Below are positions 54,071-64,000 of a stretch of 64,000 bases of DNA, piece by piece. Below the pieces are notes generated by a model. The model was not told where the DNA came from and did not search any database. It worked only from the letters and a program-made list of their open reading frames with translations. The stretch comes from Codonopsis lanceolata (taxonomy: Eukaryota > Streptophyta > Magnoliopsida > Asterales > Campanulaceae): positions 58,906,744 through 58,970,743 of the forward strand of contig CM028381.1 in NCBI GenBank assembly GCA_013146195.2, read 5' to 3'. Numbering within the stretch: position 1 is the first letter of the stretch; every line of letters starts with the position of its first letter. A program made the position numbers and the translations under genes.

Positions 54071-54670
54071 TTTAAATAGACCTTGAACCGCCCTTTCCAA
54101 AACTTTCTGAAACCCCTTTGTCTAAAATATTTCTCTCTCCATTCAAACCTCTCTCTCTCACTCTCTACTGCAATGCTCTCTACATTTCAAATTCTTCTTG
54201 TTTCTTCTTCTCATCGGCAACAATGGTATGCTCTTCTCTACTCAACTACTCGCTATTTATTGTTTATTGTTTAGTATTTCATCTTTTAAGAAAATTGTTA
54301 TGGAATACAAAAGGTAAACTTTCGCGTATCGGCGATATCCGCCATTGTTGTTCTTCAAAACCTAGAAACTAACGGTCTTCTATATGCTTTGAATACTTAT
54401 TCTTTTAAGAAATCATCGTTAAATGTTTCTCGGTTTGCTTAACCTAAACATTCAAGGGTTTCAAGTTTTCTTTTCAAAATTTCGATTAATTTCGGAAAAA
54501 CTTGAAATCATTGCTTGTTTATATTTGTTAAAAAGCCTAATTTATTGCATTCTTTCGGGGTAAAATCCTCAAAAAAAGCGTAACAGCATGAAGGAGTTAG
54601 ACAGGAAAGGACATCCACCGGTTTGGATGTTAATCTACGGTACCTACTTCATTGTTGCCGTGAAAAACTT
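54071..54670 (+). other. Copia C post-pol unit: TATA-like box, split ATG, 333-nt intron, exon 2 (partial)
   Basis: TTTAAATAG at 54071-54079, ATG at 54223-54225 directly followed by GTATGC (donor at 54226), and an acceptor region TTCTTTCGG ending at 54558, where copies A and B have TTTCAG. Exon 2 (GTAAAATCCTCAAAAAAAGCG) aligns with GCAAGAACTTCAAAATCAAA of copy B but has several differences and stops. Runs into the gap. Confidence 0.45.
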
Positions 54671-54770
54671 NNNNNNNNNNNNNNNNNNNNNNNNNNNNNN
54701 NNNNNNNNNNNNNNNNNNNNNNNNNNNNNNNNNNNNNNNNNNNNNNNNNNNNNNNNNNNNNNNNNNNNNN
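54671..54770. other. Assembly gap (100 N)
   Basis: A run of 100 N. It follows the post-pol unit of copia C, the same element region as at the first gap, and precedes the truncated 5' LTR of G3. Confidence 0.95.
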
Positions 54771-55339
54771 ATGCTTATGTGGCGATATCTTGCCTTGTAT
54801 GTTGCATATTGCCATGACATGCATGATTGATAGCTTACAAGTCTTTATGACTTACCCCTTTCCCTTCTTTGCTTTAGATCATAGCAAAACGAGGTCCCTT
54901 CCGTTGAGGCTTCTTGTGTTCGTGCCTTGTCCCTTTTGGTCATGCTGCGGTTTGAAGAGGTGGTTTAGATGTCCTCTTCTTTCCTTTTATACTTTGCAGG
55001 GCGATGGGTTTAAAGCAAGTCAATTAGACTATGCTTGGGAATATGTGTAGAACTTGAACTTGTTACTTTATTAGCTACTTGTAGTTTAACACTTGTAGTA
55101 ATTGTATTCCTTTTTTGTTAGGCATGTAGTGTCGCCGATGACTTGGTTTATTTGTTAGCGTGTTATTAGGTTTGAAAAGTTTTTCAAATCCGGAGAAGCC
55201 TTTTGGTGCCGAGGCGTGCTACGTCTCTAATGTTGCGTCACGTCTATTTCTAAAATGAGTCCTTGCATGTTATATGTTTACTTGTTTCCACCCTATTTGG
55301 GCGGTCATGCCGCAGTTCCACCTCGGGACATGGGTCATA
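54771..55339 (+). repeat. G3 5' LTR, only the end
   Basis: Matches 61687-62265 of the 3' LTR (ATCTTGCCTTGTATGTTGCA, GTAGTGTCGCCGATGACTTG, TTCCACCTCGGG). The end is decayed (GGGTCATATGATT for GGGTCGCCACA). The following GAGCTTGTTTATAGGTTAGC aligns with the sequence after the primer site of G2, so the primer site itself (about 55343-55355) is mutated. Confidence 0.75.
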
Positions 55340-56759
55340 TGATTAGTACTCGAGCTTGTTTATAGGTTAGCTATCGGCCGGATAGGTTCCATGGCCTAGT
55401 TGGGTTAGTTCTTGTGTGAATCATGACGTTGAGTATTCTCTTTCGTGCCTTATTGGCAGATTCTTCATTAATGAATAGGACTTAGAATTCTAAGTTCATT
55501 GTAATCTAGATTCTCGTGAGTATTGTGTTCGTGTCAAGGAATACTACCTTTCTCCTGTTTTACTTTCAAGGCGTAGTTATACCAAGAGTAGGTGTTACGC
55601 TACTATAGATCCATTGTTTCCTTGCTCCGTTACTTGAAATCATAGAATCAGTTTGTCGGTCCCAAGAGTGATCGCCGTGGAATTCACTACAGCCAAGATT
55701 CGTTGTACGCGTTTTGAGAGCGGAATGGCTTAGCCTCCCGTAGTACTTATTGATAATTCATAATTGATATATGAATACTTGTACCCATTGTAGTTCTTGA
55801 TCATGTGTTCATGTCTTGCTTGCTTGGAGGAAACTTGAGTACTTGCTTCCCGATATTAATTTTAGTTAAGGAGATTATCCCAAATAATGAAATATTTTCA
55901 TTGATGATCTGTTAAAATTTGTGATAAGCCAAGAGTTAATCACGTGCCACATGCTCGAAATTGCTTCCAACCTATACGTGTTTTCATGTGAAAGGATTAG
56001 TAATGTATTCGTGGGTAAACATATTCTACCTACTGATTTTGCAATTTCGTTCTTGCCTTATTGTTAACCTAATATATTGGGAAAGTATTAGCTTTGGGTA
56101 TTGTGTTGTGCCTACCATTCACTAGCTTGATTGTCGACCGTATACGGGTTGACTTATAATGATTAAGAATATACTAGTAAGTAATCTTATGCTATACGTT
56201 AATGTTCGTGATTTTGTTCATGCTTAACATCGTGATGTTCCATGCCTACCATTGATAAGTGGTTAATTATGTGATTAATAACATACTTGAATTCTCTTGA
56301 ACTTGGATATCGAAAACTACTTTGTAGATTCCTTGAAATTGGCTAAATAATATTAGACCACCTTACCTTGTATGAATATGTATACGTATGATAATAATGT
56401 GATTATTCCATACTTGTTATACTTGCATAGTAGAGTTAAAATACTATGTTACATGGCGTTTGTACCCTATATATATATGTGTACATGCTTATTTGAGACC
56501 AAATTGAAGGATGCTTGTTTTTGAATCACAAACACCCTGCATCCTATACAACGAAAGCTTTTGAAATCATTTAAGAGGATCTTTGGCTTGGTTTTCAAGA
56601 GATCTTTATCGGAGAACTAGTATGGTTTAAATTGACTGAACCCATTACCAAAATGGAATATAACAAGAAATGTTGCATTGTTATACTTGTACAAATATGT
56701 GCATTTTGTATATGAAATTCTTATAAGTGTAATTATGAGATTTCCATAATAAGATAGTT
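55340..56759 (+). other. G3 internal region without recognisable gag
   Basis: The first 90 bp match G2 untranslated leader (CGGATAGGTTCCATGGCCTA). After that I see no gag capsid, knuckle or protease active-site codons in any frame; the sequence is A/T-rich with an (AT)n stretch near 56470. Either gag is decayed beyond recognition or it was replaced. Confidence 0.45.
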
Positions 56760-57750
56760 ACATCTGACATGCCTGGTATACCGGAGTTCGTGTTTATTAG
56801 TGATCATGTTATGAATAATATACATGTTATTTCTACTTTACTGGCTAGAAAACTTTTAACGCAAGGTTGTACTTGTTATCTCACTTGTGTACTTGAGACT
56901 AGCATGCCTACTTCTATATTATAAGAAGTTCTAGTTTTTCATAAAGTTCTGGTAATTAATGAATTCCAGATGTTTTTCGACTGAGTATGCATTACCTCCC
57001 GACCGAGAGTTAGAGTTTTGCATTGATATATTGCAAGGAAACTTCGCCTATTTCTAGAGCACCTTATAGAATGGCTCCAACTGAGTTGAGAGAGTTGCAT
57101 GAACTTCTTGAAAGGGAGTTTATTAGACCGAGTGTATCTTCGTGGATGCACCAGTGTTATCTGTAAATAAGAAATATGATACTTTACAGTTATGCATTGC
57201 CTGCCGCCAGTTAAACCAAGTGATTATAAAGAATAATTATCTTTACCGCATATTGATGATATCTTTGATCAACTTCATGGACCGGATGTATATTCCAAGC
57301 TTGACGTGCGTAGTGGTTACCATCAATTATGAGTTCGATAGGAAGATATTCCGAAGACAATTTTTCCTTCGTGACATGACCTTTATAAGTTCATTGTGAT
57401 GCCGTTTGAGTTGGCAAACACGCCTACAATTTTCATGGATTTAAAGAATCAAGTACCCCATAATTATTTGGATTGCTTTGTCATAGTTTTCAATGAGGAT
57501 ATTCTTGTGTATTCAAAGTCATGAGAAGAACATGCAGATCGTTTGAAATTGGTTCTTTCTGTTTTGCGTGAGAAGCAACTTTTTGCTAAATTTAGCAAGT
57601 ATGCGTTTTTGCTCGAAAAAGTCTATTTTCTTGGGCACGTAGTTTCTAGTACTGGTATTTACTTGGATCCATCGAGATTGGAAGCAGTTGCTAAGTGGAA
57701 GATTCCTAATTTGTTATTGAATTCCGTAGATTCATTGAGGGATTGTTAAA
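56760..57750 (+). pseudogene. pol: G3 protease end and reverse transcriptase
   Basis: 56765-56930 corresponds to the late protease region of G2 (IPEFVF-like, TLLARKLLTQG-like codons). RT pieces: PPDRELEFCIDI, APYRMAPTELRELHELLERE, SKLDVRSGYH (first Asp), VMPFELANTP and active site FVIVFNEDILVYSKS, where FIDD is expected, so one catalytic Asp is Glu. 57543-57749 is open: LVLSVLREKQLFAKFSKYAF, YFLGHVVSSTGIYLDPSRLE. Many stops. Confidence 0.75.
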
Positions 57751-58965
57751 GATTTCTACTTCTTTGATTAATTTAAATAGAAGAAGTCTACTTTTATTTG
57801 GAGTGACAAATGTGAAAACAGTTTTCAAGAATAGAATATCTAGCATTGCCTAATGATTATGAGAATAAGACTCCTGCGTTTTCTTTGAAAAAGGATAGTA
57901 TCTTGACTGAGGCAGAATTTGCATTCCTTCTATCGATGGAGTATTACGACTAGTTCTTGTTATGTATGAATTGATTAAATCGTCACTTTTCATACCTATT
58001 GCGATAACCTATAGTTTGAGGCAGTTAGCATTTTATCGGATAAAGATCCCAAATTTACTTTGAGATTTTGACATTCATTACATGAGGCTATGTGTACGAG
58101 ACTTAATTTCATTGTTGCCTTTCATCCTCAGTCCCATGGTTAATCCGAGGGATTGATATTGATATTAGATCACATGTTGCGTGCTTGTGCTATGGATTTC
58201 AAAGGTAGTTGAGATTCTCATTTACCACTAGTCGAACTTGCGTATAACAACAGTTACCAGTCCAGTATTGAGATGGCGCCATATGAGGCTTTAAATGGGT
58301 GTAAGTGTCGTTCACCGATTTGCTGGGATGAAGTTGGTGAAGCAAAGCTATGAGGTTCAGAAATGGTACAACAGTCAGCTGAGAGTGTGAAACTTATTAG
58401 AGACAGAGTGCTTACAGCTCAGAGTAGACAGAAAAGCTACGCAAACAACCGGAGACGTGACTTAGAGTTTCAGGTTGATGATTATGTATTCTTGAAAGTA
58501 TCGCCCCGACGTGATACTAAACGATTTGGGAAGAAAGGTAAGCTTTCACCTAGATTTATTGGACCATTCGAGATCCTAGAAAGGATTGGAGCTTTGGCGT
58601 ATCGGTTAGCATTGCCACCTTCTATATCAGATGTTCATGATGTCTTCCATGTCTCGATGCTACGCAAGTACTTGAAGGATGAATCACATGTCCCTACTTA
58701 TGATGAGATTACTATTGAAACAGACGTTTCTTATAATGAGAAGCCAGTGAGGATTCTTGATACAAAGGAACAAATCTTGAGAACGAAGATGATATCATTA
58801 GTCAAAGTCTTGTGGAAGAACCATAACATTGAGGAAACTACTTGGGAAACCGAGCTTGATATGAGAGAGAGATACCCTTACCTATTCGATGATTCCGTTA
58901 TGAATTTAGGGACTAAATTCCTTTTAGTGGGGGAGGATGTGAGAACCCAAACCCTACTTGTGTAA
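57751..58965 (+). pseudogene. pol: G3 integrase remnant and chromodomain-like tail
   Basis: RNase H and the zinc-binding part are mostly deleted (57800-57960 holds a short piece matching VCIPSTDGV). Integrase core codons follow in several frames: FHPQSHG near 58120, LLDHMLRACAMDFKGS, LAYNNSYQSSIEMAPYEALN. The last 200 codons (58363-58965) are open: SRQKSYANNRRRDLEFQVDD, SPRRDTKRFGKKGKLSPRFI, GPFEILERIGALAYRLALPP (GPF/Y module), DVHDVFHVSMLRKYLKDESH and the chromodomain-like LVKVLWKNHNIEETTWETEL. Past the domain the frame runs into the polypurine tract and LTR. Confidence 0.8.
58926..58937 (+). promoter_or_regulatory. G3 polypurine tract
   Basis: AGTGGGGGAGGA directly before TGTGAGAACC. Confidence 0.8.
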
Positions 58966-60002
58966 CATGTCTTCTATACTTTATTAATATGTTCATTATG
59001 TGCCTTAACATGTTTTAGAGTCCATAATATTGTTCATACCATGCTCACATTAAGTCAACCATGATCTTAGTTGCTTGTATGCGTTCTATACGTTGCATGC
59101 TTTGTTATAACTACTTTGTGTATCATCTTAGTACTTAACTAAGTCCTACTAGAGCCTTAGTACATTTATAACATGCTTAATGTATGTCTTAACATGTTAG
59201 AGACTTCATTTTGTTCATGTCATGCTTGCATTAGAGTGGTTACGTTCATAGTCGCTTGAATGTCTTCTATGCGTTGTATACCTTGCCGTTTGTTCTTTGA
59301 GTGTTCGCCTTAGCATGTTAGAACTTAACCAAGTCTTGTTGGAGTGCCATTATCTTGCATATATGACTTATAACACTCATCTTGATCATAGTAAGCTTGT
59401 TTGGAAGTTTATAAACTTTCTTGCTTTGTTTTGGCCTTAGCGATTTCCTTGTTGCTCGTATTGTTTGTGTTTTAAATTTGTGAGAAGTTCATTTGAGTTC
59501 TAGACCAAGTGTACTAGTATTTATCATTCTTGCAATCATTGTTCATAGACTTGTTGCATTTGGTTATGAGATGACCAATTTATTCCTTCACAGACCAGTC
59601 ATGTTTTTGGGCAAACTTCAGGAAAATTCTGGTACTAATCCACTAAATAGAATTCTCTAAAAATTTAGTATGTTATACCTACATATGTTAGGATACTCTC
59701 TGTAAAATTTGGTAATTTTCCAAGGTGTCTAAGTACCTCAATTAGGTCTTGACTTACGGCTGTGCCAGAATTCAGTTTTCAGGAAAACAACTTCTGTACT
59801 TGAACTTGTAGTAACCATATCTTGATCAATATAAGTCCAAATGGAGTAATTTAAAATTCTAAAATATAGTTTAATGAGTCTAGTTTCAGAAAAATCAAGA
59901 ATCACCTCATTTGGAGTTGTGAACGATTTATGGTCGATTTTACAAGATTGACTGTCCAGTAACTTTTCAAAAAAATGGTCATGAACTTAGCTGCAGCATT
60001 CC

Positions 60003-60120
60003 AGGCGCCCGCCTCGACTTTAGTGAGGCGCCCGCCTCAACTTCTGGGAGCATTTCAATTTCAGCTTCCAGCCTCAGCTTCCCAGGCGCCCACCTGGCTT
60101 CTTGTGAGGCGCCCGCCTCA
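60003..60120. repeat. Four GCG-CC-CGC palindromes
   Basis: AGGCG-CC-CGCCT (60003), TGAGGCG-CC-CGCCTCA (60024 and 60105) and CCAGGCG-CC-CACCTGG (60083, one wobble). They lie about 220-340 bp upstream of the TATA box. Confidence 0.75.
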
Positions 60121-60340
60121 TCTTCTGAGAGCTGTTTACGGGATTTTTCCCCTGTTTTGATGTTGTTCGACTTTTACACTCAAACCTCCTATCCAAACCT
60201 TTTCTAAACCTCTCTTAAACCTCCCTATTAGACCCTAATCAAGTTAGATTAACACTAACCCCAATCTCCCTCCACTTGACAAGTGGATTGGCAATCCCTC
60301 TCCTTGTGACATGTGGAATTCCACCCACTTCATGCATAAA

Positions 60341-60348
60341 TATAAAAG
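60341..60348 (+). promoter_or_regulatory. G3 LTR TATA box
   Basis: TATAAAAG in CATAAATATAAAAGCC. Followed after about 235 bp by a donor-like AAG/GTAAGC (60578). Confidence 0.65.
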
Positions 60349-62265
60349 CCTCCCATTGTTTTGATCAAACTTAAACCTCCATTTTCAGATCATTTCTTCT
60401 CTCTCTTCCCCAAGCCTTGTGTGTGTAGAGAAAGGTGAGACTAGTGTGTGTTTCTACCATAGATTGAGCTCCCGACCTTCGATTGCCAAACCGCGACCAC
60501 CGAAGTGAAGCTATCGTCGAGGAGCACGTTTCCATCCGAATAGTTTGTGCTCATTCCATCTTTTTCTTGGGTGTAAGGTAAGCTATTGATTCCCCCTTAG
60601 GTTGTATGCTAGAAATGCCATGTCCCCCTCTTCTTATGATTCCCATGCTCCTACCATGCCCATGCCATGATTGATGATGATTTGGTCTTTTGAGATTTTG
60701 AATAATATGTTCACCTTGTTAATTTAGTCCTATGCCTAGAATTAAATGTGTTCTATGCCTCCTTAGGAACAACTATTGTTCTTGGACTAATGGATTTTGA
60801 CAACTCTTAGAGATTATGATTTCTAGGGTTTCATATGCTATGAATTGTTCATCCTATTGAATTGGGTCCTATGCTTAGAATTAAATGTGTTCTATGTCCT
60901 CCTAGGAATAACTAATGTTCTTGGACCATTGCATTGTAATAACCTTTGAAATAATGATTCTAAGGTCCCCTTGAATTTGAATTATTGATAATTCTTGACT
61001 ATGGTTGTTAAGTGGATTAATGGCCTAGTCTATCCTATACGAGAACTTAGAAAAGGGTTTAGGATGCATTTAGCATTTAAACTCTGTTGGATGAATTGTT
61101 AGAGACGACTCAACGGAGTCAAGTTTAGCGAGCCATTGAACAATACCGGCTCACCGATCAATCCCTGCGACGTTTTAAACACGTTTTCACTAAGAATAAT
61201 AATTCTAGACTCTTGAGATTTGGATTGATTACCATGCTTGATTCTTGATGTCATATAATAGAATGCCTATTTGACATGTTGAGTTCGCTCTTGTCGAACT
61301 CATTCCTGCTTGATTATTGATGAGAATATTTACTTGTCTTGAACGAGATCGCTCTTGTCGACCTCGTTCCCTACCTGAGAATTTGTTAAGTAAACACTAC
61401 TTGGCATTTGCATGAGTCCAGCTGGCATACCTGTCTTTGTTCACACACGCCTCCACGGTGGGAGTAGTAGCCCCTTTGTTGTAACCATTAGAGCATCATT
61501 GGTGTGTCTATCCCGGGCATCTCCTCGGAAGATCGATGTACTTACACACATTCGATACCCGCACACTCCAGATAACGCTTGTATGCAGGAACTACGTAGC
61601 GGCCCGGCTCTCCATATATCCTTATCCTATGTGATCTAATTATGCGCACCTATGTGAAACAATGTGCATCTTGGATATATGACCTCTATGCTTATGTGAC
61701 GATATCTTGCCTTGTATGTCGCATATTGCCATGACATGCATGATTGATAGCTTACAAGTCTTTATGACTTACCCTTTCCCCTTTACTGCTTTAGATCATA
61801 GCAAAACAGGTCCTTCCCGTTGAGGCTTGCTGTGTTCGTGCCTTGATCCCCTTTTGGTCCGCCGTGCAGTTTGAAGAGGTGGTTTAGATGTCCTCTTCTT
61901 TCCTTTTATACTTTGCAAGGACGATGGGTTAAAGCAAGTCAATTAGACTATGCTTGGGAATATGTGTAGAACTTGAACTTGTTACTTTTATTAGCTACTT
62001 GTATTTTAACACTTGTAGTAATTGTATTCCTTTTGTTCCGGCATGTAGTGTCGCCGATGACTTGGTTTAATTGCTTAACTGTGTTATTAGGTTTGAAAAG
62101 TTTTACAAATACCGGCCTTTTGGTGCCGAGGCGTGCTACGTCTCTAATGTTGCGTCACGTCGTTTTCTTAAAATGAGTCCTTGCATGTTATATGTTTATT
62201 TGTTTCCCTCCTATTTGGGCGGTCCGACCCGCGGTTCCACCTCGGGCCCGGGCCGGGTCGCCACA

Positions 62266-63195
62266 TGAATGATGGTTTTCCTGGTGCTCAACAGACTTTA
62301 CAAGCTCAAGCAAATAATTTTTATCTTTTGGGTCCATTTCATCAAATGACTCATTATTATAATTATTTAATGTGTCTTTTAATGTAGGTGCAACTAAGGA
62401 ATAAGCAAAGACATTAAGATTATCATTAATAGCAAACTTTACAAGGTTATTTACATTATTGAGGACATGGGGTTTGAGATCCTCAACTTTAGTGAGTGGA
62501 TCGGTAGATGACCAATCCGTAAAGCTAGGAGAAGGAAGGGGGATAGTATATCTGAAGCGGTCCACCAGATCTGCGGTCGTCAAGAGCGGGCCAGTCGTAG
62601 TATACCAGTTCTGCAGAGGCTTATCAATAATAGGCTCAAACTCAGCAGTGAGCCTTTCATAATTAGTGCCTCCGTCTATCATACCCAGGAAACTGTCTCC
62701 CAGGCCGTCGTCATCTAATAGGGCCAAAACATAATCATCTTGGTCTGTAGACCAAGTATTTTCAATAATGACAGTTTTATATGCAGTACTACGGGGCTCC
62801 AGGGTAACCTGTTCCATTTTATCAGTGAGAAAACTGACATCTTCAAAGATCTCCCAACCAGTGCGTCTTTTCCCATTCTGGTCTAGCCAGGGCTCAGGAA
62901 ACATGAGATAGGCTTCTGTTTCCCCTTTCCTTATAAAGTAACCATTTAAGGTTTTTCTATATGGTTGGAGAGGAGGATATTTATAAGGACGTTTTTCTCT
63001 TTGTGTCTTAGTTTTCTCACGTTTCTGTTTCATAACTGCGGCCACTTCAACTGGAGTGGGTTTGTATCCTAAACCGAAAGGAGGGATACATTCCTTAAGT
63101 TCATCTTGGACTAAATTAACAAGTCCTTGCTGATTTTTGTCGAGACCCGGACTAGGCATATAATTCATTTTTCGAAACATGTTTAAAGGGACCAT
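62266..63195 (-). pseudogene. pol: Tat-lineage pol: G-patch-like region and downstream linker
   Basis: Open minus-strand frame from 63195, cut by G3 at 62265 (the last 25 or so codons of the apparent ORF are G3 LTR). It starts MVPLNMFRKMNYMPSPGLDK, continuing NQQGLV and FGLGYKPTPVEV: the G-patch-like motif (GxGLGKNQQG...GLGYKP) typical of Tat/Ogre-type Ty3 polyproteins between protease and RT; here GLDK replaces GLGK. A basic stretch (KREKTKTQREKRPYKYPP) and a long acidic linker (LALLDDDGLGDSFLGMIDGG, LVKSVEHQEN) follow; RT would be next but is displaced by G3. Confidence 0.85.
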
Positions 63196-64000
63196 GTTTC
63201 CTAGGGAGGTGGTTTTCTTTCTGGTGATGTCAGTTTCTCACCCATATTCAATGGCGTTGACCACAGCTTGGGGGATAACCTCAAAGCCACTCAGAAATAT
63301 ACCAGTGTCATCATGCTCTATCTCGAGGATCGGGACGTCCTCGTTCTCTTTATTTTCCACGATCTTATCAGCCAAAATAATCACTATGTGGTTATCGTGG
63401 ATGAATTTGACACGTTGGTGCAGCGAGGAGGCTACCCCTTTTACCTCATGGATCCAAGGGCGTCCTAGTAACAGACTGAAAGTGGCTGGTATGTCTAAGA
63501 CCTGGAATCCTAATGGCATAGTTAATGGCCCATTAGTCAGTATTAAAGTGACCACCCTAGGACATATCGACTAGTATTTTCGTATACCCTTACTGTCTAG
63601 GAGGAAGGAGCAAGCTCTGATATTTTTATTCCCAGTTTTGCCAGTGTGCTAGTGGGACATACATTTAAAGAAGACGCATTGTCTATCAGAACTCAGGGAA
63701 CCCGTTTCTCCATTATTCCCACAGTGACATGGAGAGCATCAATGTGGTTGGTTCCTTCCCTTGGCAGATCTAGATCAGTAAACATTATCACATTTCCAAA
63801 GTGAATGTTTCCGATCATTTGAGTGAGCTCATTCGGGGAGGTTTCAGTAGGAACGACTGCCTGACTTAATGACTTAGCCAGTGTATCACGGTGGGTTTTA
63901 AAAGCATAGAGCAAGCCCCAGATGGATATGTTGGCCTGAGTTTTCTTCATCTGAGCTAATAGAGTATCTTCCACCGTCTTAGCCTCAGTATCTGTTTCTT
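63196..64000 (-). pseudogene. pol: Tat-lineage aspartic protease, disrupted
   Basis: From the window edge: MKKTQANISIWGLLYAFKTH, LTQMIGNIHFGNVIMFTDLD and LHVTVGIMEKRVP (63974-63693), a TGA at about 63690, then VLIDNASSLNVCPTSTLAKL, where the family has D-N/D-G-S: the Asp is kept but Gly is Ala. After stops and a frameshift, MVTLILTNGPLTMPLGFQVL, LLGRPWIHEVKGVASSLHQR and VKFIHDNH (63555-63238) give the ILGRPWIH box at the C-terminal side. The element continues beyond the window. Confidence 0.85.

Larger units (their letters stand above)
47150..54670 (+). mobile_element. Copia C: best preserved SIRE/Maximus-like element, 3' end in gap
   Basis: 5' LTR 47150-48385, primer site 48388-48399, gag 48455-50530, protease and integrase 50595-51900, linker/RT 51830-53130, RNase H 53135-53847, post-pol unit 54071-54670, then N. 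Left flank ATAAC (47145-47149) is the candidate target duplication; its partner should be in the gap. Inserted in the gypsy LTR that begins at 43324. Confidence 0.9.
54771..62265 (+). mobile_element. Gypsy G3: chromodomain-type Ty3 element, plus strand
   Basis: End of the 5' LTR (54771-55339), a degraded primer site, about 1.4 kb without recognisable gag, then pol remnants (56760-58965), polypurine tract and a complete 3' LTR (58938-62265). Close relative of G2 (same chromodomain tail and LTR start TGTGAGAACCCAAACCC). Inserted in a Tat-type pol gene; the right flank is TGAAT. Confidence 0.8.
58938..62265 (+). repeat. G3 3' LTR
   Basis: 3328 bp from TGTGAGAACCCAAACCC to GGGCCGGGTCGCCACA. Contains palindromes (60003-60120), TATAAAAG (60341), a donor-like AAGGTAAGC (60575-60583) and late blocks shared with other chromovirus LTRs here. 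The small ORFs inside (for example 59975-60160 and 61973-62268) follow repeats and are not genes. Confidence 0.85.

Noticed and set aside
54588..54830. ORFs running through the second N gap
   Set aside because: Joined across undefined sequence; right-hand part is gypsy LTR.
61412..61639. 75-codon ORF and others in the G3 LTR (59975, 61973, 62071)
   Set aside because: Open by chance in LTR sequence; partly repeated units; not conserved at 54771-55339.
1..64000. CRISPR array, bacterial operon or phage signals
   Set aside because: No regular spacer-repeat array, no ribosome-binding sites or operon layout; everything fits a plant nuclear genome.

Overview
The window is a stretch of plant nuclear genome, almost certainly from a eudicot, built nearly entirely of nested and decayed retrotransposons. 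Evidence for this is long Ty3-gypsy LTRs of several kilobases, SIRE/Maximus-like Ty1-copia elements with an initiator-Met tRNA primer site, plant L1-type LINEs, a hAT-type MITE, a plant-mobile-domain (PMD) ORF and one broken NAC transcription-factor exon. There are two 100-N assembly gaps (11933-12032 and 54671-54770). I cannot name the species.

Layout. 1-5607: debris of Tat/Ogre-like Ty3 elements, with a PMD pseudogene on the minus strand (365-1394) cut by an LTR (1395-3015), repeat-rich non-coding DNA, and an inverted PMD 3' fragment (5400-5607). 5608-11932: copia A (+). 12033-20019: copia B (-), tail to tail with A across the first gap. 20020-22984: LINE A (-), cut by copia B and itself lying in an LTR fragment (22985-24268). 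24269-25491: a small non-repeat island with the NAC pseudogene. 25492-40470: gypsy element G2 (-), a chromodomain-type (Tekay/Del-like) element whose 3' LTR holds a solo LTR with an AGCCA target duplication, which in turn holds a second solo LTR with a GCTAC duplication; a 638-bp hAT MITE sits in its RNase H region. 40471-43323: LINE B (-) in the 5' LTR of G2. 43324-47149: a further gypsy LTR (+), cut by copia C (47150-54670, +). After the second gap comes gypsy G3 (54771-62265, +), inserted in the pol gene of a Tat-lineage element (62266-64000, -).

No element looks autonomous. The copias have lost or mutated the RT active site, G2 protease has Gly in place of the catalytic Asp, and G3 RT reads NED where IDD is expected. 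Two observations stand out. (1) All three copia copies carry, after pol, a conserved TATA-like box, an ATG directly followed by a splice donor, an intron of about 333-341 nt, and a second exon running into the assembly gap: a candidate spliced post-pol gene. (2) LTRs of different gypsy families carry short palindromes upstream of or near the TATA box whose arms differ in sequence but keep pairing. A third pattern, CAG/CTG read as CG or CGG across copies, looks like a methylation-linked sequencing or mutation effect and means many apparent frameshifts should be treated with care.
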